A DNA stretch of 64,000 bases from CBDDKS01 sp965230335 (GTDB lineage Bacteria > Pseudomonadota > Gammaproteobacteria > Enterobacterales > Kangiellaceae), in the NCBI GenBank assembly GCA_965230335.1, contig CBDDKS010000006.1, positions 2,418,001 to 2,482,000 on the forward strand, read 5' to 3'. The notes beneath the pieces were generated by a model that did not search any database, had not been told where the DNA came from, and was given only the letters and a program-made list of their open reading frames with translations. This document shows positions 55,101 through 63,200 of this stretch, one piece after another; the first letter of the stretch is position 1; every line of letters begins with the position of its first letter. The translations under genes and the position numbers were made by a program.

Positions 55101-55288
55101 TCAGCACCGTAATCAACAAAGGCTGCTTCTAAACTGGGCTCAATTCGAGTAATTCGCCCTTTATAAATGTTGGCTTTTTTCTGTTCACGTCCTGGTAGCT
55201 CAATGTCTAAATCATATAGTTTTTGACCATCAACCAGGGCAACTCTTAACTCTTCTTGCTGAGTTGCATTAATTAGCATTCTTTTCAT
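52196..55288 (-). CDS. rne: Ribonuclease E with expanded Gln/His-rich C-terminal region
   Basis: Endoribonuclease of RNA decay and processing, 1030 residues from the ATG at 55288 (an in-frame start at 55309 adds seven). The S1 domain is at about 35-120 (KANIYKGRITRIEPSLEAAF). The DNase I-like catalytic domain contains GGLIVIDFIDM and MISIDINSARATKG. The Zn-link cysteines are in HTCPRCNGVG. The C-terminal half is disordered: a basic Asn/His/Lys-rich stretch (about 580-700), then about 130 residues almost purely Gln and His (about 723-853), then an acidic or neutral tail. The tract replaces the usual scaffold layout, so partners cannot be assigned. It is divergent from rluC, as in E. coli. Confidence 0.95.
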   Translation of the reverse strand: MKRMLINATQQEELRVALVDGQKLYDLDIELPGREQKKANIYKGRITRIEPSLEAAFVDYGAERHGFLPLKEISREYFKKGLPQGRRLDIREAVSEGQEIIVQIDKEERGQKGAALTSFISLAGCYMVLMPNNPRAGGISRRIEGDDRDELKEAMRQINVPKGMGCIVRTAGVGRNSEELQWDLSVLLSLWSAITDAAAQRPAPFLIHQESDVLIRSVRDSLRPNIGEIIVDKQEAFERIKSTLELIRPDFVNRIKLYTDRETPLFNRYQIEAQIESAFQREVQLPSGGSIVIDPTEAMISIDINSARATKGADIEETALNTNIEAAQEIARQLRLRDIGGLIVIDFIDMTPFKNQRQVENVLKEALQRDRARVQVGRISRFGLLEMSRQRLKPSLGESSQHTCPRCNGVGRIRDIQSLSLSIFRLIEEEATKESSSQIQAFVPVNVATFLLNEKRKIIAAIEKRRNVKVVLIPKPELETPHFEIIRLKQDETPEQRSYELTMEAESVSNDKPERYVAPAERQSTETPAVQNIQAPTSPSPTQKTPEKSKPSLMKRIAAFFSSGSNQQPPAKESTPKKDSSPDASSYQNKKHNKNKKHHKQRQNTSHHSKKRRQNHQNKNYNNASFSDRQPKPNYHNPMPSQNQAHQNYDPSERAQQNHHQYPHNESYDHRGPHPEKPQRDNRSNRLSEQSKNRRRNKKLGNHSDYETQQPQAESMNPNHSNYQQQPYLPQHQQQQRRPQQQRQPQPQQHQQQQQHQPQQQHQQHQPQQQHQPQQQHQPQQQHQQQQHQQQQHQQQQHQQQQHQQQHQQQHQQQQHQQQQRQQHQQPQQQQPQQQQQQQQQQQQQQQRRQQQDNIPEASNVPSNFKSNSLKDYQEAKAAMQQTVKVNDADTQSNDQKKELEKNKTAQINLQETLPSSSSEENTATTQEHRVSSENVSPDLSNANHKTAEMSSHVKNHHNNIPSSQNSSAPAAKPASIGQLEPVDFSNFIKVPAHTGPIIQIEQEQASSISHSPATKPEENHPETESAISS
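52732..53121 (-). repeat. Triplet-repeat array (CAG/CAA/CAT) coding for poly-Gln/His in rne
   Basis: About 390 bp in which nearly every sense-strand codon is CAG, CAA, CAT or CAC. Short units (CAG CAA CAA CAT and similar) recur many times. On the opposite strand it reads as a spurious leucine-rich ORF. Such arrays are prone to slippage that keeps the frame in multiples of three. Confidence 0.95.
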
Positions 55289-55968
55289 TAAATAAAATCT
55301 CTTTTCCAAACACCATAATATTCAGTGTCTATGATTCAATTGAAAATAGAGGCGTTGTAGAGGCAAAAAAGAAAAGACAGGATATGGTAGGCTATTTAGC
55401 TTTCTTTATGTTTTTAAAGCATTTTTTAATGTAACAAAATAGTTTTAAGCTTTTCAGTAAACCAGTCGGTACTGGATTTTATGATTGTATTTTACAATCA
55501 GATGCTTATTTTGATAACCATTCTTGATAATCGTCGAGTGGTTTATTATTCTGGATCTTTATCCAGTGTTAAAAATGCTTCATATTAGAGTGATACTGTA
55601 TGTTTAGTCGATGTCTGTTTGAATTTGTCTCATAAGAGACATTCAATGTGACAGGCTATCACTCTATTTTATCCGGATGATTGCGTTAATTGACGCAATC
55701 ACAAAATTCTTTTTTGTCTGACAAATGCCCGACCTTAATGACTACCTAAGCTTTCAATAAGCAAATTATGATCTGTTTTTTTGCTTTTGTCTGCTTGGCC
55801 GATTTAGAGAATGGCCACTTCTATTCATAGCTCTTAATAAGCATAACCAAGCTACAGGTAGCGTTAGCGTGGACTATAGCAGGCTTATTCGCTAGCAGCA
55901 AATTCTTTCATAAAAAATGTTACAATATCTCTTTAATCTTCTTAAATTGATTGATTGCAGGGTGGTTT
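55289..55968. other. Intergenic region between divergent rne and rluC, with strong secondary structure
   Basis: A 680-bp stretch without a supportable gene. It is AT-rich and holds the compound hairpin 55586-55666 and a second hairpin at 55679-55700, annotated separately. By analogy with E. coli, the rne side is probably a long 5' UTR used for RNase E autoregulation, but homology is not evident by eye. Confidence 0.55.
55586..55700. repeat. Nested hairpins upstream of rne and rluC
   Basis: Outer stem: TAGAGTGATA (55586-55595) with TATCACTCTA (55657-55666), continued by CTGT/ACAG after a 2-nt bulge. Inner hairpin: GTCTC-ATAA-GAGAC (55627-55640). A further hairpin, GATTGCGT (55679-55686) with ACGCAATC (55693-55700), is followed on the + strand by a T-rich run. 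It may be a regulatory leader or a small RNA with its terminator. Confidence 0.5.
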
Positions 55969-56943
55969 TTGACTCAAAATAACTTCAATGGGGTTCAATA
56001 CGAGCAAATCGGACCTGAACATCAAGGGCAAAGAGCGGACAACTTTTTATTAAAGTGTTTGAAGGGTGTGCCCAAAAGCCATATTTATCGCATCATTCGA
56101 AAGGGTGAGGTGCGTGTTAACAAACGTCGTATAAAGCCTGATTATAAGCTTCAGTTGGATGATGAAGTCCGTATTCCGCCGGTAAGAATGACTGTAGTAC
56201 AACAAGACCAATCATTTTTACCCAAGTTGAAAAAAGTACAGGATTTAGAGCGACGCATTATTTTTGAAGATGAAGGCCTTTTGGTACTAAACAAGCCCAG
56301 TGGCATGGCTGTTCATGGTGGCAGTGGTTTGTCTTTTGGTGTCATTGAAGCGCTTAGAGAGTTACGTCCACAAGCTAAATTTTTAGAACTGGTACATAGA
56401 CTGGATAAAGAAACCAGCGGTTGTTTATTAATTGCAAAAAAAAGATCGTTATTAAAATGTTTACATGAACAGTTGCGGGAAAAAACGTTACGAAAAGAGT
56501 ATTTGGCATTAGTACAGGGCGATTGGCCTCGAGCGATTAAAGAAGTGAATGCTCCCCTTGAAAAACAACATTTAAAATCTGGTGAACGTATTGTTAGAGT
56601 GGATGCGTCAGGTAAACCCAGTCGTACTTTATTTCATATTCTGCAACGATTTAAAACTATGACGCTGGTTAAAGCATCTCCTGTTACCGGGAGGACCCAT
56701 CAAATTCGTGTACATTGTCAAACAAGCGGACATAGTATTGCCGGTGACACCAAGTATGGGAGTGAACAGACAAATCAGTGGCTACAGGAATCCTATAATT
56801 TTAAAAGATTATTTTTACATGCCCATACATTAACATTTTGTGTGCCAGAAAGAGAAAAGCCAATACTTGTGACAGCTGATATTGATGAAGAGATGGAAGA
56901 CTTGCTGACACGTTTAGAACATGACCATAAAACTGAGAGATAA
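55969..56943 (+). CDS. rluC: 23S rRNA pseudouridine synthase RluC-type
   Basis: Modifies uridines of 23S rRNA (955, 2504 and 2580 in E. coli). It has about 324 residues from a TTG at 55969, with AGGGTGG just upstream; an earlier TTG at 55951 is possible. An N-terminal S4 domain (GQRADNFLLKCLKGVPKSHI) is followed by the catalytic domain with the Asp in LVHRLDKETSGCLLIAKK. TGRTHQIRVHCQTSGHSIAG is the other family signature. It is followed by a HAD gene with a 4-nt gap, a common pairing. Confidence 0.93.
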   Translation: MTQNNFNGVQYEQIGPEHQGQRADNFLLKCLKGVPKSHIYRIIRKGEVRVNKRRIKPDYKLQLDDEVRIPPVRMTVVQQDQSFLPKLKKVQDLERRIIFEDEGLLVLNKPSGMAVHGGSGLSFGVIEALRELRPQAKFLELVHRLDKETSGCLLIAKKRSLLKCLHEQLREKTLRKEYLALVQGDWPRAIKEVNAPLEKQHLKSGERIVRVDASGKPSRTLFHILQRFKTMTLVKASPVTGRTHQIRVHCQTSGHSIAGDTKYGSEQTNQWLQESYNFKRLFLHAHTLTFCVPEREKPILVTADIDEEMEDLLTRLEHDHKTER

Positions 56944-56947
56944 ATGA

Positions 56948-57616
56948 ATGAAGAAGTCTTATCAATTGATCATTTTTGACTGGGATGGCACTTTAATGGA
57001 TTCAACGCCCAGGATTGTTTCCAGTATGCGTACAGCAGCCAGTAAAGTTGCACTGCCTGTGCCATCAGAAGATGCCGTGAATCATATTATTGGATTAAGT
57101 CTGGATGATGCTTTTGAAATTTTATTTCCTGGAATTTTATCAAAACATCAACAAAAACAGGCGTTATTTGAGGCCTATCGCTATGAATATCTTGAGGGGG
57201 ATACGACACCATCTCCTTTATTTGAAGATGCAGAACCATTATTGAAGTTATTAAAATCGGAAGGTTACCGATTAGCTGTAGCAACGGGTAAAGCACGACA
57301 TGGCTTGGAACGAATTTTTAAGGTTTCTGGTTTAAAAAAATATTTTAATGATTCTATATGCGCTGATGAAGCAGAATCAAAACCTCATCCAGAGATGATA
57401 CATGTTTTATTAGAACGCCAATTGGTTTCTCAGCATCATTGTTTAATGATTGGTGATACCAGTCATGATCTTTTGATGGCAAAAGAAGCCGGCGTTGATG
57501 CCATTGGTGTAACAACGGGTGCTCATACAAAAGATACGTTACTGGGTTGTGAACCTACCCATATGGTGGAACGATTATCTCAAATTGAGGAGTGGTTGGG
57601 TGTGCGCAATGCATGA
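56948..57616 (+). CDS. HAD-IA family phosphatase, phosphoglycolate phosphatase-like
   Basis: Haloacid-dehalogenase phosphatase of 222 residues. Motif I is LIIFDWDGTLMDSTPRIV, motif II AVATGKARHGLERIF, motif III Lys in ESKPHPEM and motif IV CLMIGDTSHDLLMAKEAG. A C1-type cap domain lies between motifs I and II. It is 4 nt behind rluC, so co-transcribed. The substrate is unknown; the rluC-HAD pair is common in gammaproteobacteria. Confidence 0.88.
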   Translation: MKKSYQLIIFDWDGTLMDSTPRIVSSMRTAASKVALPVPSEDAVNHIIGLSLDDAFEILFPGILSKHQQKQALFEAYRYEYLEGDTTPSPLFEDAEPLLKLLKSEGYRLAVATGKARHGLERIFKVSGLKKYFNDSICADEAESKPHPEMIHVLLERQLVSQHHCLMIGDTSHDLLMAKEAGVDAIGVTTGAHTKDTLLGCEPTHMVERLSQIEEWLGVRNA

Positions 57617-57727
57617 CAGGGATTGGTCATGAAAAACAGGGTAAGATTTCGCGCGACTTTAAAAAACTATGGTACACTAAGTCAGTTTTTATATCCGTTA
57701 AATGCTTGAGTGAATCACGATACTCAT

Positions 57728-57750
57728 ACTGCTTTGATGAAGCAGTTTTT
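57728..57750 (+). terminator. Intrinsic terminator after the rluC-HAD operon
   Basis: Stem ACTGCTT (57728-57734) with AAGCAGT (57740-57746), a 5-nt loop and a T5 run (57746-57750). It lies about 110 bp beyond the HAD stop and separates this operon from the outer-membrane protein gene. Confidence 0.75.
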
Positions 57751-57824
57751 GGCGACTTAATAAGAAGCATGGGTATCTTGTCGACAACGAATAACTAACA
57801 GGAAGAAAACAGGAAGACTTCAAT

Positions 57825-59222
57825 ATGATATCAATAATAAACTGTCTTTTTAACGCTGTGAAATCTATTTTTGTGACCGGTTTAAATAAACTGGTTAGAA
57901 GAACCAACATGGGTTTATTCATGGTGTTGACATGTGTATTTTACCAACCGGTATTTGCTCAAACTTCAGAACTACCTGAAACACCTCCTTCTGAACGTGA
58001 ATCACGTCCTTTGCGTACCTTGGATGATGCTATTGCTACGATATTATCTAGAGATCCGGTGAATCAATTGCCTTGTGGGCAATTCAATTTTATCACTAAC
58101 CCTGGAGGATCAACGCCTAATGAAGGTAGCAGTGGTTCTCAACGTGATATTTCAAATAGAGAACTTTTAAGTATTTGTTCCAGAAATATTCCTGCCAGTG
58201 GCAGTTTGTCATCTTCCGGTGGTAGCAATGTGAATGTGGTTGATTCGTTACCACTCACATTAAACTATTTTAAAGCGTTACAGAAACAATCCAGTCAACG
58301 TGGCGGTGGTGCCAGTAGTGATGATGTGATGACTGCAAAAATCAATAATCAATGGGGGCTTTTCGCAACTGCACAGTTCGAATCCTTGGACAGAGAAAGA
58401 ACCAATTTGGGTGGCGCATTTGAATCAGACGTGTTCAACTTTTTGGTGGGAACAACTTATGCCTTAAATGATTCAACCACTTTGGGTGTGGCTTTTAATC
58501 TTGTCGAGCATGAAGGTGATTATAATGTAGGCGGAAGTTTTGATATTGGTTCTCAGGGAATTCGTTTATTGGCTTCCCGTCAATTATCAGATAAAGCTTA
58601 TATTGATGTTGCAATCAGTCAGACAGAACATTCCAATGAAAGAGTCAGAGTATCCAATTTTATAGAAACCGATTTAAATAGTGGTGTGCCATCATTATCG
58701 TTAACAGGTCTAGAACAAGAGACGGATTTTGATTTTGATGAAATCAGTTTATCGGTTTCAGGTGGTTACGATATTATCACAGGACCTTTTAATTTAACTT
58801 TCCAGTGGGGGGGCAGTTGGTCAACCAGTGATTATGGTACTTATAGTGAAATAGGTAATTCTGGTTTTGAAGTCACTATTCATGATGATGAGCGAGATTC
58901 ATTACAAATTGCAACAGGTATACAGGCTGCCTGGGTACGCAACGCCAACTTTGGTGTGATTATTCCACAAATTAATGTGACATTAAAAAATGAATTGGAT
59001 GATGAGTCGAGACAAGTTGAATTCAGCTTTGTTGGTGATCCTAATTCGCAACGTTTTACTTTTGATACCGATGAAGGTGATAGAGAGTTTCTTGAAATGA
59101 GTCTGGGTGCTGTTGCCATTTTTAAAAATGGCTGGCAAGGGTATGCTAATTTACAAACCTTGATCGGACATGATTTTTTCGATAATACGATAGTGTCTTT
59201 AGGTTTTCAGGTAGCTCTATAA
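57825..59222 (+). CDS. Autotransporter-like outer-membrane beta-barrel protein of unknown function
   Basis: A 465-residue protein. The start at 57825 is preceded by AGGAAG and gives a 46-residue extended signal peptide (NKLVRRTNMGLFMVLTCVFY, ending VFAQ) like that of some autotransporters; an internal ATG at 57909 would give a short one. A linker with two Cys (about 75-125) follows. From about residue 175, repeated amphipathic strands (WGLFATAQFESLDRERTNLG, VGTTYALNDSTTLGVAFNLV, GIRLLASRQLSDKAYIDVAI) predict an autotransporter-type barrel of about 290 residues. It ends in VSLGFQVAL, a plausible barrel-terminal strand. There is no large passenger. It lies 49 bp before the T6SS kinase gene on the same strand. 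Confidence 0.75.
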   Translation: MISIINCLFNAVKSIFVTGLNKLVRRTNMGLFMVLTCVFYQPVFAQTSELPETPPSERESRPLRTLDDAIATILSRDPVNQLPCGQFNFITNPGGSTPNEGSSGSQRDISNRELLSICSRNIPASGSLSSSGGSNVNVVDSLPLTLNYFKALQKQSSQRGGGASSDDVMTAKINNQWGLFATAQFESLDRERTNLGGAFESDVFNFLVGTTYALNDSTTLGVAFNLVEHEGDYNVGGSFDIGSQGIRLLASRQLSDKAYIDVAISQTEHSNERVRVSNFIETDLNSGVPSLSLTGLEQETDFDFDEISLSVSGGYDIITGPFNLTFQWGGSWSTSDYGTYSEIGNSGFEVTIHDDERDSLQIATGIQAAWVRNANFGVIIPQINVTLKNELDDESRQVEFSFVGDPNSQRFTFDTDEGDREFLEMSLGAVAIFKNGWQGYANLQTLIGHDFFDNTIVSLGFQVAL

Positions 59223-59271
59223 GTACAAGTAAAACAAACAATCAATTTTGATTATTTCATGAGAAGTTTTT

Positions 59272-60780
59272 ATGCAAGATAAAACGCGTATAAAAACGGA
59301 TGTGCCATCATCACTGGATGATAAAACGCAGATTTATCTGGATAAGACATCGTCGCAGGAGTCTATTGAAAAGGAGATAATTCAAAAGGGCACAACTCAA
59401 AATGATGCAACACAGTTACATACACGTCAAAATGAGTTTCATGATGATGCCACAGCTTTGGCTTCAGATATACCGACATTAAAAGAAAGCGCATCTCATC
59501 TTCAACAAGCATCTACCCATGTTGATGTAGGAACAATTATCAGAGAGCGTTTTGTATTGCAACGTCTTTTGGGTGAAGGGAGTATGGGGGCTGTGTACCA
59601 GGCGATTGATCTCCGTAAGCAGGAAGCCGGTGATGAAACACCCAATATTGCGCTTAAAATTTTAAGTGATGAGTTTAAACATCATCCTAAAGCGTTTATT
59701 ACATTACAAAGAGAAGCCAAGAAAACTCAGGAGCTGGCGCATCCCAATATCGTGACGGTTTACGATTTCGATAGAGATAATGATTTGGTTTATATCACAA
59801 TGGAAGAATTAAAAGGGGATTCTTTATTAGATGTCATTTCTGGATTAAGTACAAAAAAATATAATCCAGAAGAACGCCTGGGTTTAATTCAACAAATTGC
59901 AGAAGGTTTATCTTATGCTCATGAAAAAGGATTGGTTCATTCAGATTTAAAACCAGGTAATATTTTTGTAACCAATAAAGGGGTTGCCAAAATTCTGGAT
60001 TTTGGTATCGCAAGAGCGGCTCAAGAAGGATTATATCAGGACAGTTTTGATGTCGGTGAATTGGGTGCTTTAACATTAAAATATGCCAGTGCAGAAATGT
60101 TTAATAATGAACCACCACATCCCAGTGATGATATTTATGCATTAGGTATTATTATTAGTGAATTATTGGGTGATGGTCATGCGTATGATCGAATAGAAGC
60201 TAATAAAGCGTTATCCAGAGGTTTATCACCTAAAGTTCCCAAGACAAAAAATATATTATTCAAGCGCTTGTTTTTACAAAGTGTGGCATTACGACGAAAA
60301 GATCGTATTCCTGATGCAGCCATGTTTTTGAAACGCTTACATGGTGCACGAAAGCTTCCTAAGCAAATCTTAATAGCCAGTTTTGTTATTCTTATTGGTT
60401 TAACCGTTAATTTTATTTTTTTACAGAATGCCATGGTTGAACATATTGACTTTAAAGAGTTATCGCAGCAGGAACAAAGTGCATTTAATGATTATATGCG
60501 TGAGGCACGTCAAGCTTTGACTTTTGGTGACATCAACGCAGCCGTTGTTTATTTTGATAAAGCCTATCAATTGCATCCCGTTCATGATGGTATTGAAAAA
60601 GACATTGAAAAAATCATTCATATGATGATTAAAACGCGTGATCAGGCAACAACAAATCAAGCTGCACGTTTTGCAGACGAACAATTGACAGAACTCAAAA
60701 AATATCCTGCATTTTCAGAAAACAAAATATTCCAAAAAATGCTTGAAGGTAAAAATATAGAAGCGCCTTTAGCTTTATAA
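59272..60780 (+). CDS. Membrane Ser/Thr protein kinase of the T6SS cluster (PpkA-like)
   Basis: Hanks-type kinase of 502 residues. The Thr-rich N-terminal tail (1-80) has five Asp-x-Thr motifs (Thr5, Thr19, Thr26, Thr47, Thr61). The glycine loop is LLGEGSMGAVYQA near 98, the ATP-binding Lys is Lys129 in IALKIL, the catalytic loop is His223-Ser-Asp225 in HSDLKPGNIF, and DFG begins at Asp243. The HSD instead of HRD makes it a non-RD kinase, whose activation-loop control may be unusual. A membrane helix (about 363-387) leads to a periplasmic, TPR-like C-terminus (about 390-500). It sits just before tssK, so the natural targets are T6SS proteins, as for PpkA. Confidence 0.85.
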   Translation: MQDKTRIKTDVPSSLDDKTQIYLDKTSSQESIEKEIIQKGTTQNDATQLHTRQNEFHDDATALASDIPTLKESASHLQQASTHVDVGTIIRERFVLQRLLGEGSMGAVYQAIDLRKQEAGDETPNIALKILSDEFKHHPKAFITLQREAKKTQELAHPNIVTVYDFDRDNDLVYITMEELKGDSLLDVISGLSTKKYNPEERLGLIQQIAEGLSYAHEKGLVHSDLKPGNIFVTNKGVAKILDFGIARAAQEGLYQDSFDVGELGALTLKYASAEMFNNEPPHPSDDIYALGIIISELLGDGHAYDRIEANKALSRGLSPKVPKTKNILFKRLFLQSVALRRKDRIPDAAMFLKRLHGARKLPKQILIASFVILIGLTVNFIFLQNAMVEHIDFKELSQQEQSAFNDYMREARQALTFGDINAAVVYFDKAYQLHPVHDGIEKDIEKIIHMMIKTRDQATTNQAARFADEQLTELKKYPAFSENKIFQKMLEGKNIEAPLAL

Positions 60781-60822
60781 TCAGGTGCTTTAAAATGATT
60801 TATTTAATATAGAGAGAAAACA

Positions 60823-62160
60823 ATGTCGTTAGATAATAAAGTGGTTTGGTCTGAGGGAATGTTTTTAAATCCCCACCATTTTCAACAACAAGAACGATAT
60901 TTAGAGCGTTATATTGATGGTCGATGTAAAGCTTTAGGGGCATATGCCTGGGGATTTCAAGAACTTGAAATTGATCGTGAGCTATTAAAATTAGGAAAAG
61001 TTTCCATTTCCAAAGCCAAAGGTGTTTTTCCTGATGGCACTCCTTTTCATTTTCCCGATATTGACGAACCACCTCCGGTTTATGAATTACCTGAAAATAC
61101 GCATGATGTTTTGGTGGTTTTGGCTTTGCCGGTCAGACGGGCTGATGCATTGGATGTGATCGATCCTAGTGTGACTCAACAAGGCGTGAGTCGTTATTAT
61201 TCAATGGAGCAGTCGGTTCGTGATGTGACTGCAGAAGATGGTGAAAGTTTAAAGCTGAATGTTTGTAAACCTCAACTCAAGTTAATGCTCGAAAGTGATG
61301 ATCTCAGTGGTTATAGTGCCATCGGTTTGCTCTATATTACTGAGTCCAGAGATGATAAAGAAATTTTACTGGATGAGTCCTATATCCCCACCATACTGGA
61401 TTGTCGTATCAATACCCGGCTATCTGGCTTTTTAACGGAATTGGTGGGTATGTTACATCATAGAGCCGAAGCAATATCTGGCCGATTAGCTGATGCACAA
61501 AGGGGAGGCAGTGCTGAAATAGCGGATTATATGATGTTACAGGTTTTGAATCGATTGGAGCCTGTTTTCCAACATTTATCGAGAATTAAAGGTATTCATC
61601 CAGAAGTATTGTATTTTCAATTGTTGCAGGCTTTAGGTGAACTCTCTACATTTGTGACCAAGGACAAACGTCCTCCAGAATTACCACATTATCTGCATCA
61701 TGATTTACAGGCTTCTTTTTCTCCCGTTATGGTTGAGTTAAGAAAAAGTTTGACGGCTGTGTATGAGCAAAATGCTATTTCTCTCGAACTGGTGGAGAAA
61801 AAGTTTGGTATCCGTGTTTCTCCATTATCGGATAAATCCTTGTTAACTTCTGCTACTTTTGTGATAGCAGCAAAAGCCGATATACCCAATAATCATTTGC
61901 GCAGTCTATTACCAGCACAATTACGTATTGCTCCGGTAGAAAGAATACGACAACTGGTGAATGCGGCATTACCGGGTATTGAAATTAAACCTTTACCCGT
62001 TGCACCAAGGCAGATTCCTTACCATACGGGGTTTGCTTATTTTGAATTGGAAACCCAAAGCCAATATTGGAATGAACTGGCCAACTCCGGTGGATTTGCA
62101 TTTCATGTGGGTGGCGACTTTCCTGGTCTTGAGCTGGAGTTTTGGGCTATTAGACAATAA
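60823..62160 (+). CDS. tssK: Type VI secretion baseplate protein TssK
   Basis: Baseplate component linking the T6SS tail to the membrane complex, 445 residues as usual. The N-terminal KVVWSEGMFLNPHHFQQQER is the hallmark of the family. Later blocks such as GFLTELVGMLHHRAEAIS and the C-terminal FAFHVGGDFPGLELEFWAIR support it. It is followed by tssL, 19 nt downstream. Confidence 0.96.
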   Translation: MSLDNKVVWSEGMFLNPHHFQQQERYLERYIDGRCKALGAYAWGFQELEIDRELLKLGKVSISKAKGVFPDGTPFHFPDIDEPPPVYELPENTHDVLVVLALPVRRADALDVIDPSVTQQGVSRYYSMEQSVRDVTAEDGESLKLNVCKPQLKLMLESDDLSGYSAIGLLYITESRDDKEILLDESYIPTILDCRINTRLSGFLTELVGMLHHRAEAISGRLADAQRGGSAEIADYMMLQVLNRLEPVFQHLSRIKGIHPEVLYFQLLQALGELSTFVTKDKRPPELPHYLHHDLQASFSPVMVELRKSLTAVYEQNAISLELVEKKFGIRVSPLSDKSLLTSATFVIAAKADIPNNHLRSLLPAQLRIAPVERIRQLVNAALPGIEIKPLPVAPRQIPYHTGFAYFELETQSQYWNELANSGGFAFHVGGDFPGLELEFWAIRQ

Positions 62161-62179
62161 CCTGTTACTTTAAGGTGAT

Positions 62180-63094
62180 ATGATGACAGATAAACAGCCG
62201 GATAAAACGGTATTTCGTAAACCCAGTGTGAATGTTGATCGCACCGTGGTACCCACGTCTCCAGTAACGCCCAGTCAGGATAATATTTTTCCAGAGACAT
62301 TAACGTCTCCTGTTCAACCGGAAGTTGCCCCTCAACCTCAACAAAATTACTCACCCAATATTGATCAATCATTACATGATATGCAGTTGATGCAGGGGTT
62401 AAATCCCATCGTTGGTGCAGCAACAACCCTAATGAATGTTTTTTCTCAAATAAGAAGTACAGTGCAACACAGTAATGTCGGTGGTTTACATCAAAGACTT
62501 GTTTCAGAAATTAAAACTTTTGAATCAAAAATAAAAGAAAAAGAGTTAAAACCAGAAATCGTCCTATCGGCCCGTTATGTATTATGTTCAGCTCTGGATG
62601 AAGCTGTTTTAAATACTCCTTGGGGTTCAGAAAGCGCCTGGAACCAACGGACATTACTCAGTGTGTTCCATAATGAAACGGCTGGCGGAGAAAAGTTTTT
62701 CCTGATTTTGGAACGTATGCGAGAACGGCCTTCTGAAAACAGGGATATGTTGGAACTCTTGTACTTATTAATCAGTTTGGGATTTCAGGGTAAATATAGA
62801 ATTATGAATCGTGGACGTGATGCGTTAGAGGATATCAGAGATGATTTATTTCGTACCATTCGCAGTCAACGAGGCGAATATGAGTCTACACTCTCACCTC
62901 AATGGGAAGGATTGGGAAAAGTTCGTGGTTCACTAAGAGCCTACATACCGATTTGGGTATTGGCCAGTATTGTTGGTATGATTTTGATTGCCAGTTATAG
63001 TGGATTTCGTTTGTGGTTGGATGACATTTCAAAACCAGTGATTACTGAACTGGAAAGTATCGTGACGCAACACAAACCTGAAGATGATACATAA
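62180..63094 (+). CDS. tssL: Type VI secretion membrane protein TssL (DotU family)
   Basis: Component of the T6SS membrane complex, 304 residues. The cytoplasmic DotU domain (about 70-240) contains SALDEAVLNTPWGSESAWNQ, SVFHNETAGGEKFFLILERM and LISLGFQGKYRIMNRG. A single C-terminal helix (about 255-278, WVLASIVGMILIASYSGF) anchors it, and no OmpA-like domain follows. An N-terminal extension of about 65 residues is Pro/Thr-rich and contains DKTVF (Thr10) and DRTVV (Thr22). In Agrobacterium, PpkA phosphorylates an N-terminal TssL Thr that then binds Fha, so these are candidate sites. Two ATGs (62180, 62183) are adjacent; either may be used. Confidence 0.94.
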   Translation: MMTDKQPDKTVFRKPSVNVDRTVVPTSPVTPSQDNIFPETLTSPVQPEVAPQPQQNYSPNIDQSLHDMQLMQGLNPIVGAATTLMNVFSQIRSTVQHSNVGGLHQRLVSEIKTFESKIKEKELKPEIVLSARYVLCSALDEAVLNTPWGSESAWNQRTLLSVFHNETAGGEKFFLILERMRERPSENRDMLELLYLLISLGFQGKYRIMNRGRDALEDIRDDLFRTIRSQRGEYESTLSPQWEGLGKVRGSLRAYIPIWVLASIVGMILIASYSGFRLWLDDISKPVITELESIVTQHKPEDDT

Positions 63095-63200
63095 TAATGT
63101 TTTGTTTAATTCACTTTGGACAAGTCATTGAACAGAAAACAACCCATTTAACCGGAGATTCTTTTTTAAAAGAATCAACCACAACAAAACAGTTAACATA

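Noticed and set aside
57592..57798. A 68-residue ORF overlapping the end of the HAD gene.
   Set aside because: It has no ribosome-binding site, overlaps the HAD gene in another frame and runs through a terminator hairpin.
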